NCBI GenBank assembly: GCA_030783905.1
Contig: JAQAHH010000006.1
Location: 62,001 to 126,000, forward strand
DNA from: Bisgaard Taxon 45
GTDB lineage: Bacteria; Pseudomonadota; Gammaproteobacteria; Enterobacterales; Pasteurellaceae
Length of the DNA stretch: 64,000 nt
Direction: 5' to 3'
Part shown: positions 1 through 9,054 of the stretch, piece by piece
How the letters are laid out: every line of letters starts with the position of its first letter
How positions within the stretch are numbered: the stretch's first letter is position 1
Notes under the pieces: model-generated
The model's database searches: none
What the model was told of the DNA's origin: nothing
What the model saw: the letters and a program-made list of their open reading frames with translations, nothing else
Translations under genes and position numbers: made by a program

Positions 1-1
1 G

Positions 2-1180
2 GCTTGTACGGCCGTTTGCCCTGTTTCGCGGCAAAATCCCGTTTATCCCGGCCCCAAACAAGCCGGGCCGGATGGTGAACGCTTACGGCTAAAAAGTGCG
101 GAACTCTATGATGAGGCATTGAAATATTGTACGAATTGTAAACGTTGCGAAGTTGCTTGCCCGTCGGATGTGAAAATCGGCGATTTAATTGTGCGTGCCA
201 GAAATAACAATCTTGAGCGCCAAAATAAGCCGTTTATGCATAAGTTGCGTGATGCGGTGTTAAGCAATACCGATATCATGGGCAAAATGAATACTCCGTT
301 TGCGCCAATTGTGAACACGATTACGGGCTTAAAAGCCACGCGTTTTTTGTTAGAAAAAACCTTAAATGTCAGTAAACATCGTACCTTACCAAAATATGCT
401 TTTGGTTCGTTCCGTAACTGGTATGTGAAAAAAGCTGCCGAGCAACAAAGCCTTTATAAAGAAAAAGTGGCTTACTACCATGGCTGTTATGTGAATTATA
501 ACAATCCACAATTAGGCAAAGAATTGATTCACGTCTTTAACGCGCTAGATATTGGTGTCGTGTTATTGGAAAAAGAAAAATGCTGTGGTTTGCCATTATC
601 CGTGAACGGTTTTCCACAACGTGCCAAAAAACAAGCGGAATTTAACCTCAAATACCTTGGCAAAACCATTGATGAACGTGGTTTAGAGGTTGTGGGGACA
701 TCATCAAGCTGTACTATGAATTTACGTGATGAATATCATCATATTTTAGGTATGGATAACCAAAAAGTTCGACCACATATCCATATTGTGACACGTTATC
801 TTTATCAGCTTATCCAACAAGGTCGCACATTTCCGTTTAAAACGTTACCGCTACGCATTGCGTATCATACCGCGTGCCATGTGGAAAAAGCCGGTTGGGC
901 ACCTTATACCTTAGCCGTGCTAAAACAGATCCCGGGCATTGAGATTGTGATGCTACCATCACAATGCTGTGGTATCGCAGGGACATATGGGTTTAAATCG
1001 GAAAACTATGATGTGGCACAAGCCATTGGCAACCCATTATTCAAGCTGATTAATGAGGGGGGATTTGATTATATTGTGTCGGAATGTGAAACCTGTAAAT
1101 GGCAAATTGACATGTCAACCAATGTGACTTGTTTGCATCCAATCAGTTTATTAGCGATGGCATTAACACATAACAAATAG
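2..1180 (+). CDS. glpC: Anaerobic glycerol-3-phosphate dehydrogenase subunit C, 5' end missing
   Basis: GlpC is the iron-sulfur, membrane-anchoring subunit of the anaerobic glycerol-3-phosphate dehydrogenase GlpABC, which passes electrons from glycerol-3-phosphate to menaquinone. The frame is open from base 2, so the gene begins outside the window; the TTG at 119 is internal. The first visible residues (ACTAVCPVSR) are the end of the first ferredoxin cluster and CTNCKRCEVACP is the second. Two CCG domains follow, with EKCCGLP and SQCCGIAGTYGF, ending in CETCKWQIDMST. The match to E. coli GlpC is close along the whole visible length. glpA and glpB presumably lie upstream. An 8/9 uptake-signal match near base 94 encodes KSAE. 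Confidence 0.96.
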   Translation, partial: ACTAVCPVSRQNPVYPGPKQAGPDGERLRLKSAELYDEALKYCTNCKRCEVACPSDVKIGDLIVRARNNNLERQNKPFMHKLRDAVLSNTDIMGKMNTPFAPIVNTITGLKATRFLLEKTLNVSKHRTLPKYAFGSFRNWYVKKAAEQQSLYKEKVAYYHGCYVNYNNPQLGKELIHVFNALDIGVVLLEKEKCCGLPLSVNGFPQRAKKQAEFNLKYLGKTIDERGLEVVGTSSSCTMNLRDEYHHILGMDNQKVRPHIHIVTRYLYQLIQQGRTFPFKTLPLRIAYHTACHVEKAGWAPYTLAVLKQIPGIEIVMLPSQCCGIAGTYGFKSENYDVAQAIGNPLFKLINEGGFDYIVSECETCKWQIDMSTNVTCLHPISLLAMALTHNK

Positions 1181-1185
1181 GAACG

Positions 1186-1235
1186 TCGCTCTCCGTGAGA
1201 GCGATTTTTAGGGGGACCTTGTCCCCCTCTTTTTC
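1186..1235. terminator. Two tandem hairpins between glpC and glpR
   Basis: TCGCTCTC-CGT-GAGAGCGA (1186-1204) is followed by a short T run, and AGGGGGAC-CTT-GTCCCCCT (1210-1228) is followed by CTTTTTC. They sit between convergent glpC and glpR. The first fits termination of glpC, and read in reverse the pair could also serve glpR. Confidence 0.8.
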
Positions 1236-1992
1236 ACTGGCAAAGATGTAATTTAACGTGGTTTGCTTTTAAGATTTCTAAAATCGGTTCAGGCGGAGTC
1301 TGATCCGTAAAGACTTGTTCAATATCTGCAATTGAGCCTAACCGCACCATTGCCCGTCGTGAGAATTTTGAGTGATCAGTGACTAATAAGGTTTGGCGCG
1401 AGCTTTCCATAATCGCGCGTTTAACTTGGACTTCATGGTAGTCGTAATCCAATAGTGACCCGTCTAAATCAATACCACTAATACCTAAAATGCCAAAATC
1501 TAAACGGAATTGCGAAATAAAAGCGACGGTCGCTTCACCAATAATGCCGCCATCTTGACGTAAGGAACCACTGGCTAAAATGATATCAAATGTTTCATTC
1601 TGCATCAGGATATACGCCGCATTAATATTATTGGTTACAATGCGTAATTTCTGATGATGTAATAACGCATTCGCCACGGCTTCTGGTGTGGTACCAATAT
1701 CAATAAACAAGGACGCACCGTTTGGGATTAAACTAGCAACCCGTTGTGCAATGCAATTTTTCCCTTTCAAGAAGAAACTTTTGCGATCCTCATAATCACT
1801 GTTTTCTGCGGTAGAGGGCGAGGCCGCCCCGCCATGATGGCGACGAATCAAATTTTTCTCCGCCAACTCATTTAAATCACGACGAATAGTGGGAGGGCTG
1901 ACATCTAATAAACTGACGAGTTCTTCGGTACTGGCGTAGCCTTTTTGTGTAACAAGATCAAGAATTTTTTGGTGGCGAATAGATTGTTTCAT
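1234..1992 (-). CDS. glpR: Glycerol-3-phosphate regulon repressor (DeoR family)
   Basis: DeoR-family repressor of 252 aa that in E. coli represses glp genes and is released by glycerol-3-phosphate. The N-terminus has the DeoR winged helix (HQKILDLVTQKGY, then SPPTIRRDLNEL), followed by RRHHGGAA. The effector domain has NGASLFIDIGTTPEAVA and GGIIGEATVAFISQF, near-identical to E. coli GlpR. It lies 57 bp after glpG on the same strand and is probably co-transcribed. glpC lies convergent to it, so the regulator sits beside a likely target operon. Confidence 0.95.
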   Translation of the reverse strand: MKQSIRHQKILDLVTQKGYASTEELVSLLDVSPPTIRRDLNELAEKNLIRRHHGGAASPSTAENSDYEDRKSFFLKGKNCIAQRVASLIPNGASLFIDIGTTPEAVANALLHHQKLRIVTNNINAAYILMQNETFDIILASGSLRQDGGIIGEATVAFISQFRLDFGILGISGIDLDGSLLDYDYHEVQVKRAIMESSRQTLLVTDHSKFSRRAMVRLGSIADIEQVFTDQTPPEPILEILKANHVKLHLCQ

Positions 1993-2049
1993 GTGTTGTC
2001 TTCATAGTATCTAGGTTTGATGGCATTTTATGCTATTTTGATTGGCTGA

Positions 2050-2925
2050 TCATCCTTTTCGTGTGGGTCTTATCGTTATCCCCGCGAGCAGAAAACCGAC
2101 CATTAAGCCGGTAATATGAGCAGTATTGCCCATTTCAACCCCAAAGAGTGGACTGATAAAGCCACTGACAATCCCAACCATTAACATTAAGGAAAATCCA
2201 CTCGGGAGAGTGAAAATAGCCTTTTTCCCCCACTTATCGTAAATGAAGACATAACCTAAGACGGCATACACGACACCAGATAAACCAAAAAAGTAAGGCC
2301 CAGAGGCAAGATTTTGGGCAACGCCACTGAGTAACCCCGCTATTAAAAAGAGCTGAACCACTTTGCCTGTGCCAAAATGACGTTCAATCATGTGACCGAA
2401 CAACCACCACCAGATAAGATTAAACAGAATATGCAGTGGCGAAAGATGAACCAATGTATGTGATAAATAACGCCAAATTTGTGTATCCTGTGAGGTATTC
2501 TCAGGGTAATGCATAACGTTGAGAATACTGTCTTGATAGCCACTCAGCTGGAACAGATAAATCAGTAGGCAGAGTACGGTGATAAAGAATGTAAATGGAC
2601 CAGTCTGTGCTCGGTTAAGTAATGTACTGAACGTCAGGCCTGATTGTTGCAAAATACCCTTTAATGAGGTGTGAGTTGAAGAGGTATCCCCACGTTGCCA
2701 ACTCGCCTGTTCATATTTGGCATGCAAAGGATCCGCCAAAAAAAGTGGCACTTCGGCAAGAATCGCCGCAAAGTGCGGTGTATTTTCGGACAAAAAAAGC
2801 TGAATCTGTGGTCCGTTTTTGTCATTGACCTCGCGTAGCACCAGTTCAACATTAAATTGTGCACGAATATAATCACGAAAACGAAAAGCCAATGTGGGGA
2901 TTTCACTACCAAATAAATATTGCAT
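2050..2925 (-). CDS. glpG: Rhomboid intramembrane serine protease
   Basis: GlpG cleaves transmembrane substrates inside the inner membrane. The 291-aa protein has the cytoplasmic N-terminal domain (about residues 1-75), a linker, and six membrane helices. The catalytic serine is in GLSGVVYAVLGY and the catalytic histidine in TAHITGLMVGFLLAG; the oxyanion HxxxN motif is in HILFNLIWWWLFGH. It is slightly longer than E. coli GlpG (276 aa). glpR follows on the same strand, as in the enterobacterial glpEGR cluster, but here glpE is separated from glpG by an opposing gene. An uptake signal falls inside the N-terminal domain and encodes PHF. Confidence 0.95.
   Translation of the reverse strand: MQYLFGSEIPTLAFRFRDYIRAQFNVELVLREVNDKNGPQIQLFLSENTPHFAAILAEVPLFLADPLHAKYEQASWQRGDTSSTHTSLKGILQQSGLTFSTLLNRAQTGPFTFFITVLCLLIYLFQLSGYQDSILNVMHYPENTSQDTQIWRYLSHTLVHLSPLHILFNLIWWWLFGHMIERHFGTGKVVQLFLIAGLLSGVAQNLASGPYFFGLSGVVYAVLGYVFIYDKWGKKAIFTLPSGFSLMLMVGIVSGFISPLFGVEMGNTAHITGLMVGFLLAGITIRPTRKG
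2771..2779 (+). repeat. DNA uptake signal inside glpG
   Basis: Exact AAGTGCGGT. On the coding strand of glpG it reads ACCGCACTT, in a soluble surface segment where extra residues are tolerated. Confidence 0.9.
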
Positions 2926-2982
2926 TTGTTATATTCCATAGCGGTATTGAGATGTGATTATTGTAACGAGATGGAGTAGAGA

Positions 2983-3294
2983 ATGGAAAGAGAAAATAAA
3001 CCAACAGGATTTAGTGGGTTTAGTTGGGCGATGGCGTTATTTTGTTTGCCTATTTTGCTATGGCCGTTGGCCTTAACCATTTCACCGAATTTGTTGAAAA
3101 ATCCTCGTCTGAGTGAAACAGACGCGACGTTGATGTCGATTTTTTTATGGGCCTATCCGTTTGGCTTGGCGCTGATTGCGCGACTCGCTTACCGCATTCA
3201 TCAACATAAACCGGCTATCGCCCGTGGGCTGTTATTGTTGAGTGCAGTGGTTTTTTATAGCATGTTATTTTATGTGGCGGGTGGGTTTCGTTAA
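2983..3294 (+). CDS. Small inner-membrane protein, function unknown
   Basis: 103 aa that I do not recognise by function. Three hydrophobic segments are visible, at about 12-34, 48-70 and 82-100, with a basic loop [12 protein letters not shown] between the second and third, so it is probably an inner-membrane protein. The start ATG has GGAG-like bases (gatggagtagaga) ahead of it. It is divergent from glpG (57 bp apart) and its stop overlaps the end of the convergent glpE by 4 bp. It thereby splits what is the contiguous glpE-glpG pair in E. coli. Confidence 0.75.
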   Translation: MERENKPTGFSGFSWAMALFCLPILLWPLALTISPNLLKNPRLSETDATLMSIFLWAYPFGLALIARLAYRIHQHKPAIARGLLLLSAVVFYSMLFYVAGGFR

Positions 3295-3614
3295 CCCACG
3301 CGTTTAATCGGCAACCCTTCGCGTTCCCAAGCTTCAAACCCGCCGGTTACACTGTAAACTTGGGTGTAACCCTGTTCGATCAAATACATTGCGGCACCAC
3401 GGCTACTAACGCCATGATAGCAAATGACAATGACCGGATGCTCATCTTCATATTGCATCTCAAATTCACCATAAGATTGCTGAGTTAAGTGAAAAGCCTG
3501 CACAGGATGAGCGATGGCAAAATGTGTTTCATTGCGGATATCTAATAAAGCAGCTTGTTGCTGTTGCATCAATTGCCAAGCTTGTTGCGGTGTGATTTCA
3601 GAAAATGCGGACAT
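3291..3614 (-). CDS. glpE: Single-domain rhodanese GlpE (thiosulfate sulfurtransferase)
   Basis: 107 aa, one rhodanese domain. The active-site loop CYHGVSSRG carries the cysteine that takes sulfane sulfur from thiosulfate; [13 protein letters not shown] and [14 protein letters not shown] are the flanking rhodanese motifs. Length and sequence match E. coli GlpE (108 aa). It is cytoplasmic; the physiological acceptor is unsettled even in E. coli. It is read alone here, not with glpG and glpR. Confidence 0.93.
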   Translation of the reverse strand: MSAFSEITPQQAWQLMQQQQAALLDIRNETHFAIAHPVQAFHLTQQSYGEFEMQYEDEHPVIVICYHGVSSRGAAMYLIEQGYTQVYSVTGGFEAWEREGLPIKRVG

Positions 3615-3791
3615 AAGGAAAGTTTCTCGTGTTTAAAAGTTCGGCAATATAACATTTTTTTAACAAAAGATAAAATCAAGATAGCGTGGTCTCAATTTGT
3701 GAGTCAAGCGTGATTTTTGCCTTTCACATTTTGACCCGCTTGCGGTTTTTCCTTATGATGAACCGATTATTTTTTGTTTAAGGACAATTTT

Positions 3792-5291
3792 ATGCACTAT
3801 CTTTTATCGCAAACAGAGCAAGGACAACACTTGGGCATCACCGCCAAAATGGCAAATCGACACGGTTTAATTGCAGGTGCAACGGGGACAGGAAAAACGG
3901 TTACCTTACGTACTATGGCGGAGGCCTTTAGTGACGATGGCGTGCCAGTATTTTTAGTGGATGTTAAAGGTGATTTATCCGGTTTAGTCAAAGCTGGCCA
4001 ATTTCAAGGAAAAATTGCAGAGCGGATTGTCCAATTTGGATTGGGCGACGAAAGTTACCTTAAAGGCTATCCAGTTTCATTTTGGGATGTGTTTGGGGAA
4101 ACGGGTATTCCACTTCGCACCACCATTTCTGAAATGGGTCCGTTACTGTTATCTCGCCTGTTGAATTTAAATGCAACGCAAGAAGGTCTGCTCAATTTAG
4201 TCTTTCGTGTCGCAGATGATAAAGGGTTATTGCTGATTGACTTAAAAGATTTGCGTGCCATGTTAAAGTATGTGGCAGACAATGCAAAAACATTTCAGGT
4301 GGAATATGGCAATGTATCTGCAGCCAGTGTGGGGGCGATTCAGCGTGCCTTGCTTACCCTTGAAAATCAGGGCGCCGCAAGTCTGTTTGGTGAACCCGCC
4401 CTAAATTTAGAAGATTGGTTACAAACGCGAGATGGGCGGGGTGTCATCAATGTATTAAATTCGGAAAAGTTAATTAACTCACCGAAAATGTATAGCGCCT
4501 TTTTATTATGGTTAATGTCAGAGTTATTTGAAACGTTACCTGAAGTAGGGGATCCTGACAAACCGAAATTTGTGATGTTCTTTGATGAGGCCCATTTATT
4601 GTTTGATGGCGCACCAGCGGTGTTAGTGGATAAAGTGGAACAAGTGGTGCGTTTAATCCGTTCTAAAGGCGTAGGGGTGTATTTTGTAACACAAAACCCA
4701 TTAGATTTGCCAGATAGCGTATTAGGTCAGTTAGGTAATCGTGTACAACACGCCTTGCGTGCCTTCACGCCTCGTGATCAAAAAGCGGTGAAAGCGGCAG
4801 CCGAAACGTTCCGTACGAATCCAAAGATTAATGTGACTGAAACGATCACGACTTTGGGTGTCGGACAAGCTTTGGTGTCTTTTTTGGATGAGAAAGGGAT
4901 GCCTTCACCCGTTGAGGTCGCGTTTATTTTTCCGCCACGTAGTCAGCTAAAACCGATCGCACAAGAAGAACGTGATGCTTGGGTGAAAGCGGATGATGTG
5001 TATCCTTTTTATCATGAATTCATTGATAATGAGTCTGCGTTTGAAGTGTTAAATCAACAAGCTGATTTAGCCGCTGTTGCACAAAAACAAGCGGAGCAAG
5101 CACAACAAGCGGAAGAAAGTGGATTCATGGGCAGTTTAAGTCGTATGATTTTTGGGAACAAAAAACGAGGTGAAAAATTGACGGTTACCGAGGAAATTGT
5201 CAGTGGTGTGGCAAAATCGGTTGGGCGTAGTCTCCGTAGTCAAGTGACCAAACAAATTATGCGCGGTATTTTAGGTGCCTTGAAGAAATAA
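3792..5291 (+). CDS. yjgR: HerA-like P-loop ATPase of the YjgR (DUF853) family
   Basis: 499 aa. Walker A is GATGTGKTVTL, Walker B is KFVMFFDEAHLL, and QNPLDLPDSVLGQLGNRVQHALRAF is split around the sensor and arginine-finger region typical of HerA/FtsK-like ATPases. It resembles E. coli YjgR along its length, and its cellular role is not established. I chose the ATG at 3792, which has AAGGA about seven bases upstream, over an in-frame TTG at 3774. The C-terminal 90 residues have an Ala/Gln-rich stretch (about 425-440) and a basic tail. Confidence 0.9.
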   Translation: MHYLLSQTEQGQHLGITAKMANRHGLIAGATGTGKTVTLRTMAEAFSDDGVPVFLVDVKGDLSGLVKAGQFQGKIAERIVQFGLGDESYLKGYPVSFWDVFGETGIPLRTTISEMGPLLLSRLLNLNATQEGLLNLVFRVADDKGLLLIDLKDLRAMLKYVADNAKTFQVEYGNVSAASVGAIQRALLTLENQGAASLFGEPALNLEDWLQTRDGRGVINVLNSEKLINSPKMYSAFLLWLMSELFETLPEVGDPDKPKFVMFFDEAHLLFDGAPAVLVDKVEQVVRLIRSKGVGVYFVTQNPLDLPDSVLGQLGNRVQHALRAFTPRDQKAVKAAAETFRTNPKINVTETITTLGVGQALVSFLDEKGMPSPVEVAFIFPPRSQLKPIAQEERDAWVKADDVYPFYHEFIDNESAFEVLNQQADLAAVAQKQAEQAQQAEESGFMGSLSRMIFGNKKRGEKLTVTEEIVSGVAKSVGRSLRSQVTKQIMRGILGALKK

Positions 5292-5344
5292 CGTGCAGTC
5301 ATCTTTAGCTAGGTGTTGTCAATATTTTGCAACATGTTAGGTAA

Positions 5345-5387
5345 GAAAAAAGTGCGGTTTGACATTAAATCAAACCGCACTTTTTCG
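5345..5387. terminator. Inverted uptake-signal pair forming a terminator
   Basis: AAGTGCGGT at 5350 and ACCGCACTT at 5374 form the core of a hairpin with arms of about 17 bp and flanking A and T runs. It sits between convergent yjgR and the dicarboxylate carrier and can work on either strand. Confidence 0.88.
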
Positions 5388-5409
5388 ATTGGATGTTTCG
5401 GTGAGTTAC

Positions 5410-6723
5410 TTAGAGAAGAAGATTGGCAAACAGTAAACCGAAACCTAAGCTAAATGCCATACTTAATAAGCCAGGGAGCATAAAGCTGTGGTTGAAAATA
5501 AATTTACCAATTTTGGTTGTCCCTGTGGTATCAAAGTCAATCGAAGCAATGATTGGGCCATAGTTTGGAATAAAGAAATAACCGTTTACGGCCACAAAGG
5601 TACCAATCAAAATTGGCGCTGGGATACCTAGAGCAATACCGAGTGGGAATAAGGTGGCAACCGTTGCCCCTTGGCTGTTAACCAACACAGATAAGGCAAA
5701 AAGTGCAAAGGCAAATGCCCATGGTGCGGTCTCAACCAAGTATTTCACAGACTCTTTGACTTCAACGATATGCGCTTGCATGAGTGTATCACCTAACCAT
5801 GCGATACCGAAGATTGCGATAACAGCACGCATACCTGCATGGAAAACTGACCCTTTTGTCACTGCAGTGCCGTCTGGTTTACAGAAGAGCATAATCAGTG
5901 CACCTGCTGACAACATCACGATTTCAATCGTGTGTGCCATCCCCATTGCTTTGCCATCAAAGGTTGGGCGCAGGCTTGGGAACGTCCCCATTAATACCAC
6001 CAATAAGGCCGCAAACAAGAAGATGCTGACAGAAATTTTGGCAGTGCTTGACACATCACCTTCACCAATCGTAGATTGTGCTTGGCTTTCTTTAACGTAT
6101 TCTGGATCTTGTAATTTGGCGAGATAAACTGGATCTTCATGCAATTCTTTACCCATTTTATTGACGAATAAACAGGCAACAAAAATCCCTAACACCGTTG
6201 AAGGAATGGTGACTAATAACACATTTCCTAAGGTGATCCCTTGTGGTTCAAGGAAGTTTACGACGGCTACCACTGCGGCTGCGATGGGACTGGCAACGAT
6301 CGCAAATTGAGAGGCAATGACTGCCATGGAAAGTGGGCGCTCTGGACGTACACCGTTATGGCGACTTACTTCGGCAATTACGGGTAACACAGAGTAGGCG
6401 ACGTGACCTGTACCCGCTAAGACAGTAAATGTCCAAGTAACAGCAGGTGCCATAAACGTGATATGTTTTGGATTACGGCGCAAAATACGTGCAGCGATTT
6501 TGATCATATAATCTAAACCACCTGATGCTTGCATTGCGGCCGCCGCCGAAACAACCGCCATAATCATAAACATGACGTCGATAGGTAAGCCTGCTGGTTT
6601 TAAACCAAAGCCAAAGGAGAGAATAGCAAGTCCTAAGCCCCCCATAACACCGAGCCCGATACCACCAATACGTGCCCCGACTAAAATACATAGTAAAACT
6701 ATGCCAAATTGAATGAAGAACAT
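5410..6723 (-). CDS. dcuB: Anaerobic C4-dicarboxylate transporter (Dcu family)
   Basis: 437 aa, about ten or more hydrophobic helices. Dcu carriers exchange fumarate, malate, aspartate and succinate across the inner membrane during fumarate respiration. Family signatures seen include [58 protein letters not shown] and [20 protein letters not shown]. Sequence features of both DcuA and DcuB are present (GTGHVAYS is DcuB-like, the N-terminus DcuA-like), so the symbol is tentative. AAGGA lies seven bases before the ATG. I did not find a convincing FNR site upstream. Confidence 0.85.
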   Translation of the reverse strand: MFFIQFGIVLLCILVGARIGGIGLGVMGGLGLAILSFGFGLKPAGLPIDVMFMIMAVVSAAAAMQASGGLDYMIKIAARILRRNPKHITFMAPAVTWTFTVLAGTGHVAYSVLPVIAEVSRHNGVRPERPLSMAVIASQFAIVASPIAAAVVAVVNFLEPQGITLGNVLLVTIPSTVLGIFVACLFVNKMGKELHEDPVYLAKLQDPEYVKESQAQSTIGEGDVSSTAKISVSIFLFAALLVVLMGTFPSLRPTFDGKAMGMAHTIEIVMLSAGALIMLFCKPDGTAVTKGSVFHAGMRAVIAIFGIAWLGDTLMQAHIVEVKESVKYLVETAPWAFAFALFALSVLVNSQGATVATLFPLGIALGIPAPILIGTFVAVNGYFFIPNYGPIIASIDFDTTGTTKIGKFIFNHSFMLPGLLSMAFSLGFGLLFANLLL

Positions 6724-6886
6724 AATATATCCTTATTGTAATAAGTTTGAACAAAGATTGAGGAAAAGAAACGATCTGTCACCTTCATACTCGCGTAGAA
6801 TAGGGGGTTAATATAGCAATAAATAGGTAGGCTATCTATAATGTAGATCAATTAAAATTTGAATACTTTGCTTTGAAAGATATTTA

Positions 6887-6895
6887 AAGTGCGGT
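6887..6895 (+). repeat. DNA uptake signal upstream of yibN
   Basis: Exact AAGTGCGGT in the intergenic region between the dicarboxylate carrier and yibN. The GTG inside it opens the longest yibN frame but is not a credible start. Confidence 0.9.
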
Positions 6896-6936
6896 TATAC
6901 TTAAGCTCTTATTTTAAACTTAATCCTGAGAAAAAA

Positions 6937-7377
6937 ATGCAAGAATTTATTCCAATGGCAAAAGCCTTTGCCCAAAATCATACTTTAATGGTCCTTGCGT
7001 GGGTAATGGTCTTTTTTATGGTCATTTATACTTTTGTGAAAGATTTCACTTCAAAAGTCAAAGTGGTAACAAATGCAGAAGCGGTAAGCTTAATGAATAA
7101 TGAAGATGCCGTTGTGGTGGATTTACGCTCGATTGATGAATTTGAGCGAGGTCATATTATTAACAGTTTGAATATTCTACCTGCAGAAATTAAAAAGAAT
7201 AATGTAGGAAAAATTCACCAACATAAAGACACGCCTGTTATTCTGGCTTGTGCAACTGGCATGAGTGCGGGGGCATCTGCTGAATTATTGAGTAAACAAG
7301 GATTTAGCCGCGTTTATACTTTAAAAGAAGGCATTACAGGGTGGCGTTCTGCAAATTTACCTTTAATTAAAAAATAG
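6937..7377 (+). CDS. yibN: Membrane-anchored rhodanese-like protein YibN
   Basis: 146 aa, with one N-terminal membrane helix (about residues 12-34) and a rhodanese domain from about 48. Motifs include EDAVVVDLRSIDEFERGHI and LKEGITGWRSANLPL, both close to E. coli YibN. The active-site loop reads CATGMSAG, so a cysteine is present where E. coli YibN has VDGSGMQ. The ATG at 6937 is chosen because it matches the E. coli start (MQE) and follows TGAGAAAA; the upstream GTG is inside an uptake signal. It is 18 bp ahead of secB, as part of the yibN-secB-gpsA-cysE run; grxC, between yibN and secB in E. coli, is absent. Confidence 0.9.
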   Translation: MQEFIPMAKAFAQNHTLMVLAWVMVFFMVIYTFVKDFTSKVKVVTNAEAVSLMNNEDAVVVDLRSIDEFERGHIINSLNILPAEIKKNNVGKIHQHKDTPVILACATGMSAGASAELLSKQGFSRVYTLKEGITGWRSANLPLIKK

Positions 7378-7395
7378 ATCATTAAGGATTTAAAT

Positions 7396-7908
7396 ATGTC
7401 TGAAGAAAATCAAGTGAATGCGGTAGATGCGCAAGAAACACAACAGCCAGTACTTCAAATTCAACGTATTTATGTGAAAGATGTGTCGTTTGAAGCACCT
7501 AATCTTCCGCATATTTTCCAACAAGATTGGGAACCAAAATTAAGTTTTGATTTAAGCACAGAAGCCAAACAAGTCGGTGATGATTTATATGAAGTGTGCT
7601 TAAATATTTCTGTTGAAACAACCATGGAAAGTTCGGGTGATGTGGCGTTTATCTGTGAAGTCAAACAAGCGGGTGTATTCACCATTAGTGGCTTAGAAGA
7701 GATGCAAATGGCACATTGTTTAACCTCGCAATGTCCAAATATGCTTTTCCCATATGCACGTGAATTAGTGTCAAGTTTGGTTAATCGCGGTACATTCCCA
7801 GCATTAAATCTTTCCCCTGTGAATTTTGATGCGTTATTTATGGAATATTTACAACGCCAAGAACAAGCTGAACAAACCACAGAAGAAGAACACAAAGACG
7901 TTCATTAA
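7396..7908 (+). CDS. secB: Protein-export chaperone SecB
   Basis: 170 aa, near the usual Haemophilus length. SecB is a cytosolic tetramer that holds precursors unfolded and delivers them to SecA. Visible family features: [19 protein letters not shown] near the N-terminus, the [20 protein letters not shown] core, and [15 protein letters not shown]. The tail is rich in Glu and Gln. AAGGA is nine bases before the ATG. yibN is 18 bp upstream; a terminator follows, so gpsA may have its own promoter. Confidence 0.96.
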   Translation: MSEENQVNAVDAQETQQPVLQIQRIYVKDVSFEAPNLPHIFQQDWEPKLSFDLSTEAKQVGDDLYEVCLNISVETTMESSGDVAFICEVKQAGVFTISGLEEMQMAHCLTSQCPNMLFPYARELVSSLVNRGTFPALNLSPVNFDALFMEYLQRQEQAEQTTEEEHKDVH

Positions 7909-7918
7909 TCTATCTCTT

Positions 7919-7948
7919 TTCGCTCTCGCTGTGAGAGCGAAATTTTAT
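7919..7948 (+). terminator. Terminator after secB
   Basis: Nine-base arms TTCGCTCTC and GAGAGCGAA with a five-base loop, followed by ATTTTAT. Confidence 0.8.
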
Positions 7949-8013
7949 CACTTAATTTATTAAGATGATGTCCACTTACTTCACTTACTTTCATCATTTT
8001 TCGGGAGTATAAC

Positions 8014-9027
8014 ATGAATACGACGGTAGCTACTTCGCCAATTACGGTTCTCGGCGCGGGTTCTTATGGGACTGCATTAGCGATTGCGTTTTCTCGAAAT
8101 GGTTTCCCTACTTATCTGTGGGGACATGATCCGGTGCATATGCAGCGTTTGAGTGAAGCACGTCAGAACAACGCTTTCTTACCGAATATTGCTTTTCCAG
8201 ATGCATTGCATATTGAATCTGACTTAGCGAGCGCATTAAGTCAATCACGCGATGTATTAATTGTTGTGCCAAGCCATGTATTTGGAGAGGTGATTGATAA
8301 CATTAAACCTTACTTACGTCCAGATCATCGTATCGCGTGGGCAACCAAAGGGCTAGAGCGAAATACCGGACGTTTATTGCAAGAAGTGATTGAGGAAAAA
8401 CTCGGTACGGCTTATCCGTTGGCGGTCTTGTCAGGACCTACCTTTGCTAAAGAGTTGGCCGCGGGTTTACCTACTGCCATTGCGCTTGCGTCGAATAGCG
8501 AACAATTTGCCTTGGAATTCCAAGCGCGGATTCATTGTAGTAAGCACTTCAGGGTGTACATTAATCAAGATATGATTGGCGTGCAGTTAGGCGGTGCGAT
8601 TAAAAATGTGATCGCGATCAGCGCGGGGATGTCGGATGGCATGGGATTTGGTGCGAATGCTAGAACCGCATTGATTACCCGGGGGATCGCGGAAATCAGT
8701 CGTTTAGGCGTGTCATTAGGGGCGAATCCGAATACCTTTATGGGGATGTCTGGCTTAGGTGATTTAGTGCTAACTTGTACGGACGACCAATCGCGTAACC
8801 GCCGCTTTGGCATTATGCTAGGACAGGGTTTTTCGGCACAAACGGCTATGGATAATATTGGACAAGTCGTAGAAGGCTTTTATAACGCGAAAGAAGCCTA
8901 TTTACTTGCACAACGCCAAGGCATCGAAATGCCGATTACCGAGCAAGTTTATCAAGTCTTATTTTGTGGTAAAAATGCACAAGAGGTGGCGGCAAGTTTA
9001 CTTGGCCGTGAACGTAAAGTGGAATAA
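8014..9027 (+). CDS. gpsA: Glycerol-3-phosphate dehydrogenase [NAD(P)+]
   Basis: 337 aa. GpsA reduces dihydroxyacetone phosphate to sn-glycerol-3-phosphate for phospholipid synthesis. The N-terminal Rossmann motif is [31 protein letters not shown] and the catalytic-lysine region [16 protein letters not shown] follow, then [12 protein letters not shown]. The ATG has GGGAG nine bases upstream. cysE is 27 bp downstream on the same strand, as in E. coli and Haemophilus. Confidence 0.97.
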   Translation: MNTTVATSPITVLGAGSYGTALAIAFSRNGFPTYLWGHDPVHMQRLSEARQNNAFLPNIAFPDALHIESDLASALSQSRDVLIVVPSHVFGEVIDNIKPYLRPDHRIAWATKGLERNTGRLLQEVIEEKLGTAYPLAVLSGPTFAKELAAGLPTAIALASNSEQFALEFQARIHCSKHFRVYINQDMIGVQLGGAIKNVIAISAGMSDGMGFGANARTALITRGIAEISRLGVSLGANPNTFMGMSGLGDLVLTCTDDQSRNRRFGIMLGQGFSAQTAMDNIGQVVEGFYNAKEAYLLAQRQGIEMPITEQVYQVLFCGKNAQEVAASLLGRERKVE

Positions 9028-9054
9028 CAAGGCAAGAGGATTGAGGTAAGTCAC

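Noticed and set aside
5654-6127. 157-codon open frame opposite the dicarboxylate carrier
   Set aside because: It is a shadow of a real membrane-protein gene on the other strand; no ribosome-binding site and biased composition. Other overlapping antisense frames, for instance in rpsC, oadA and speA, were set aside for the same reason.
6840-6860. FNR half-site upstream of the dicarboxylate carrier
   Set aside because: On the minus strand TTGATCTACATTAT keeps only one half-site; the other half is too degenerate to claim.
6889-6936. Longer yibN reading frame from a GTG
   Set aside because: The GTG lies within an exact uptake signal, has no ribosome-binding site, and adds residues absent from E. 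coli YibN; the ATG at 6937 fits better.
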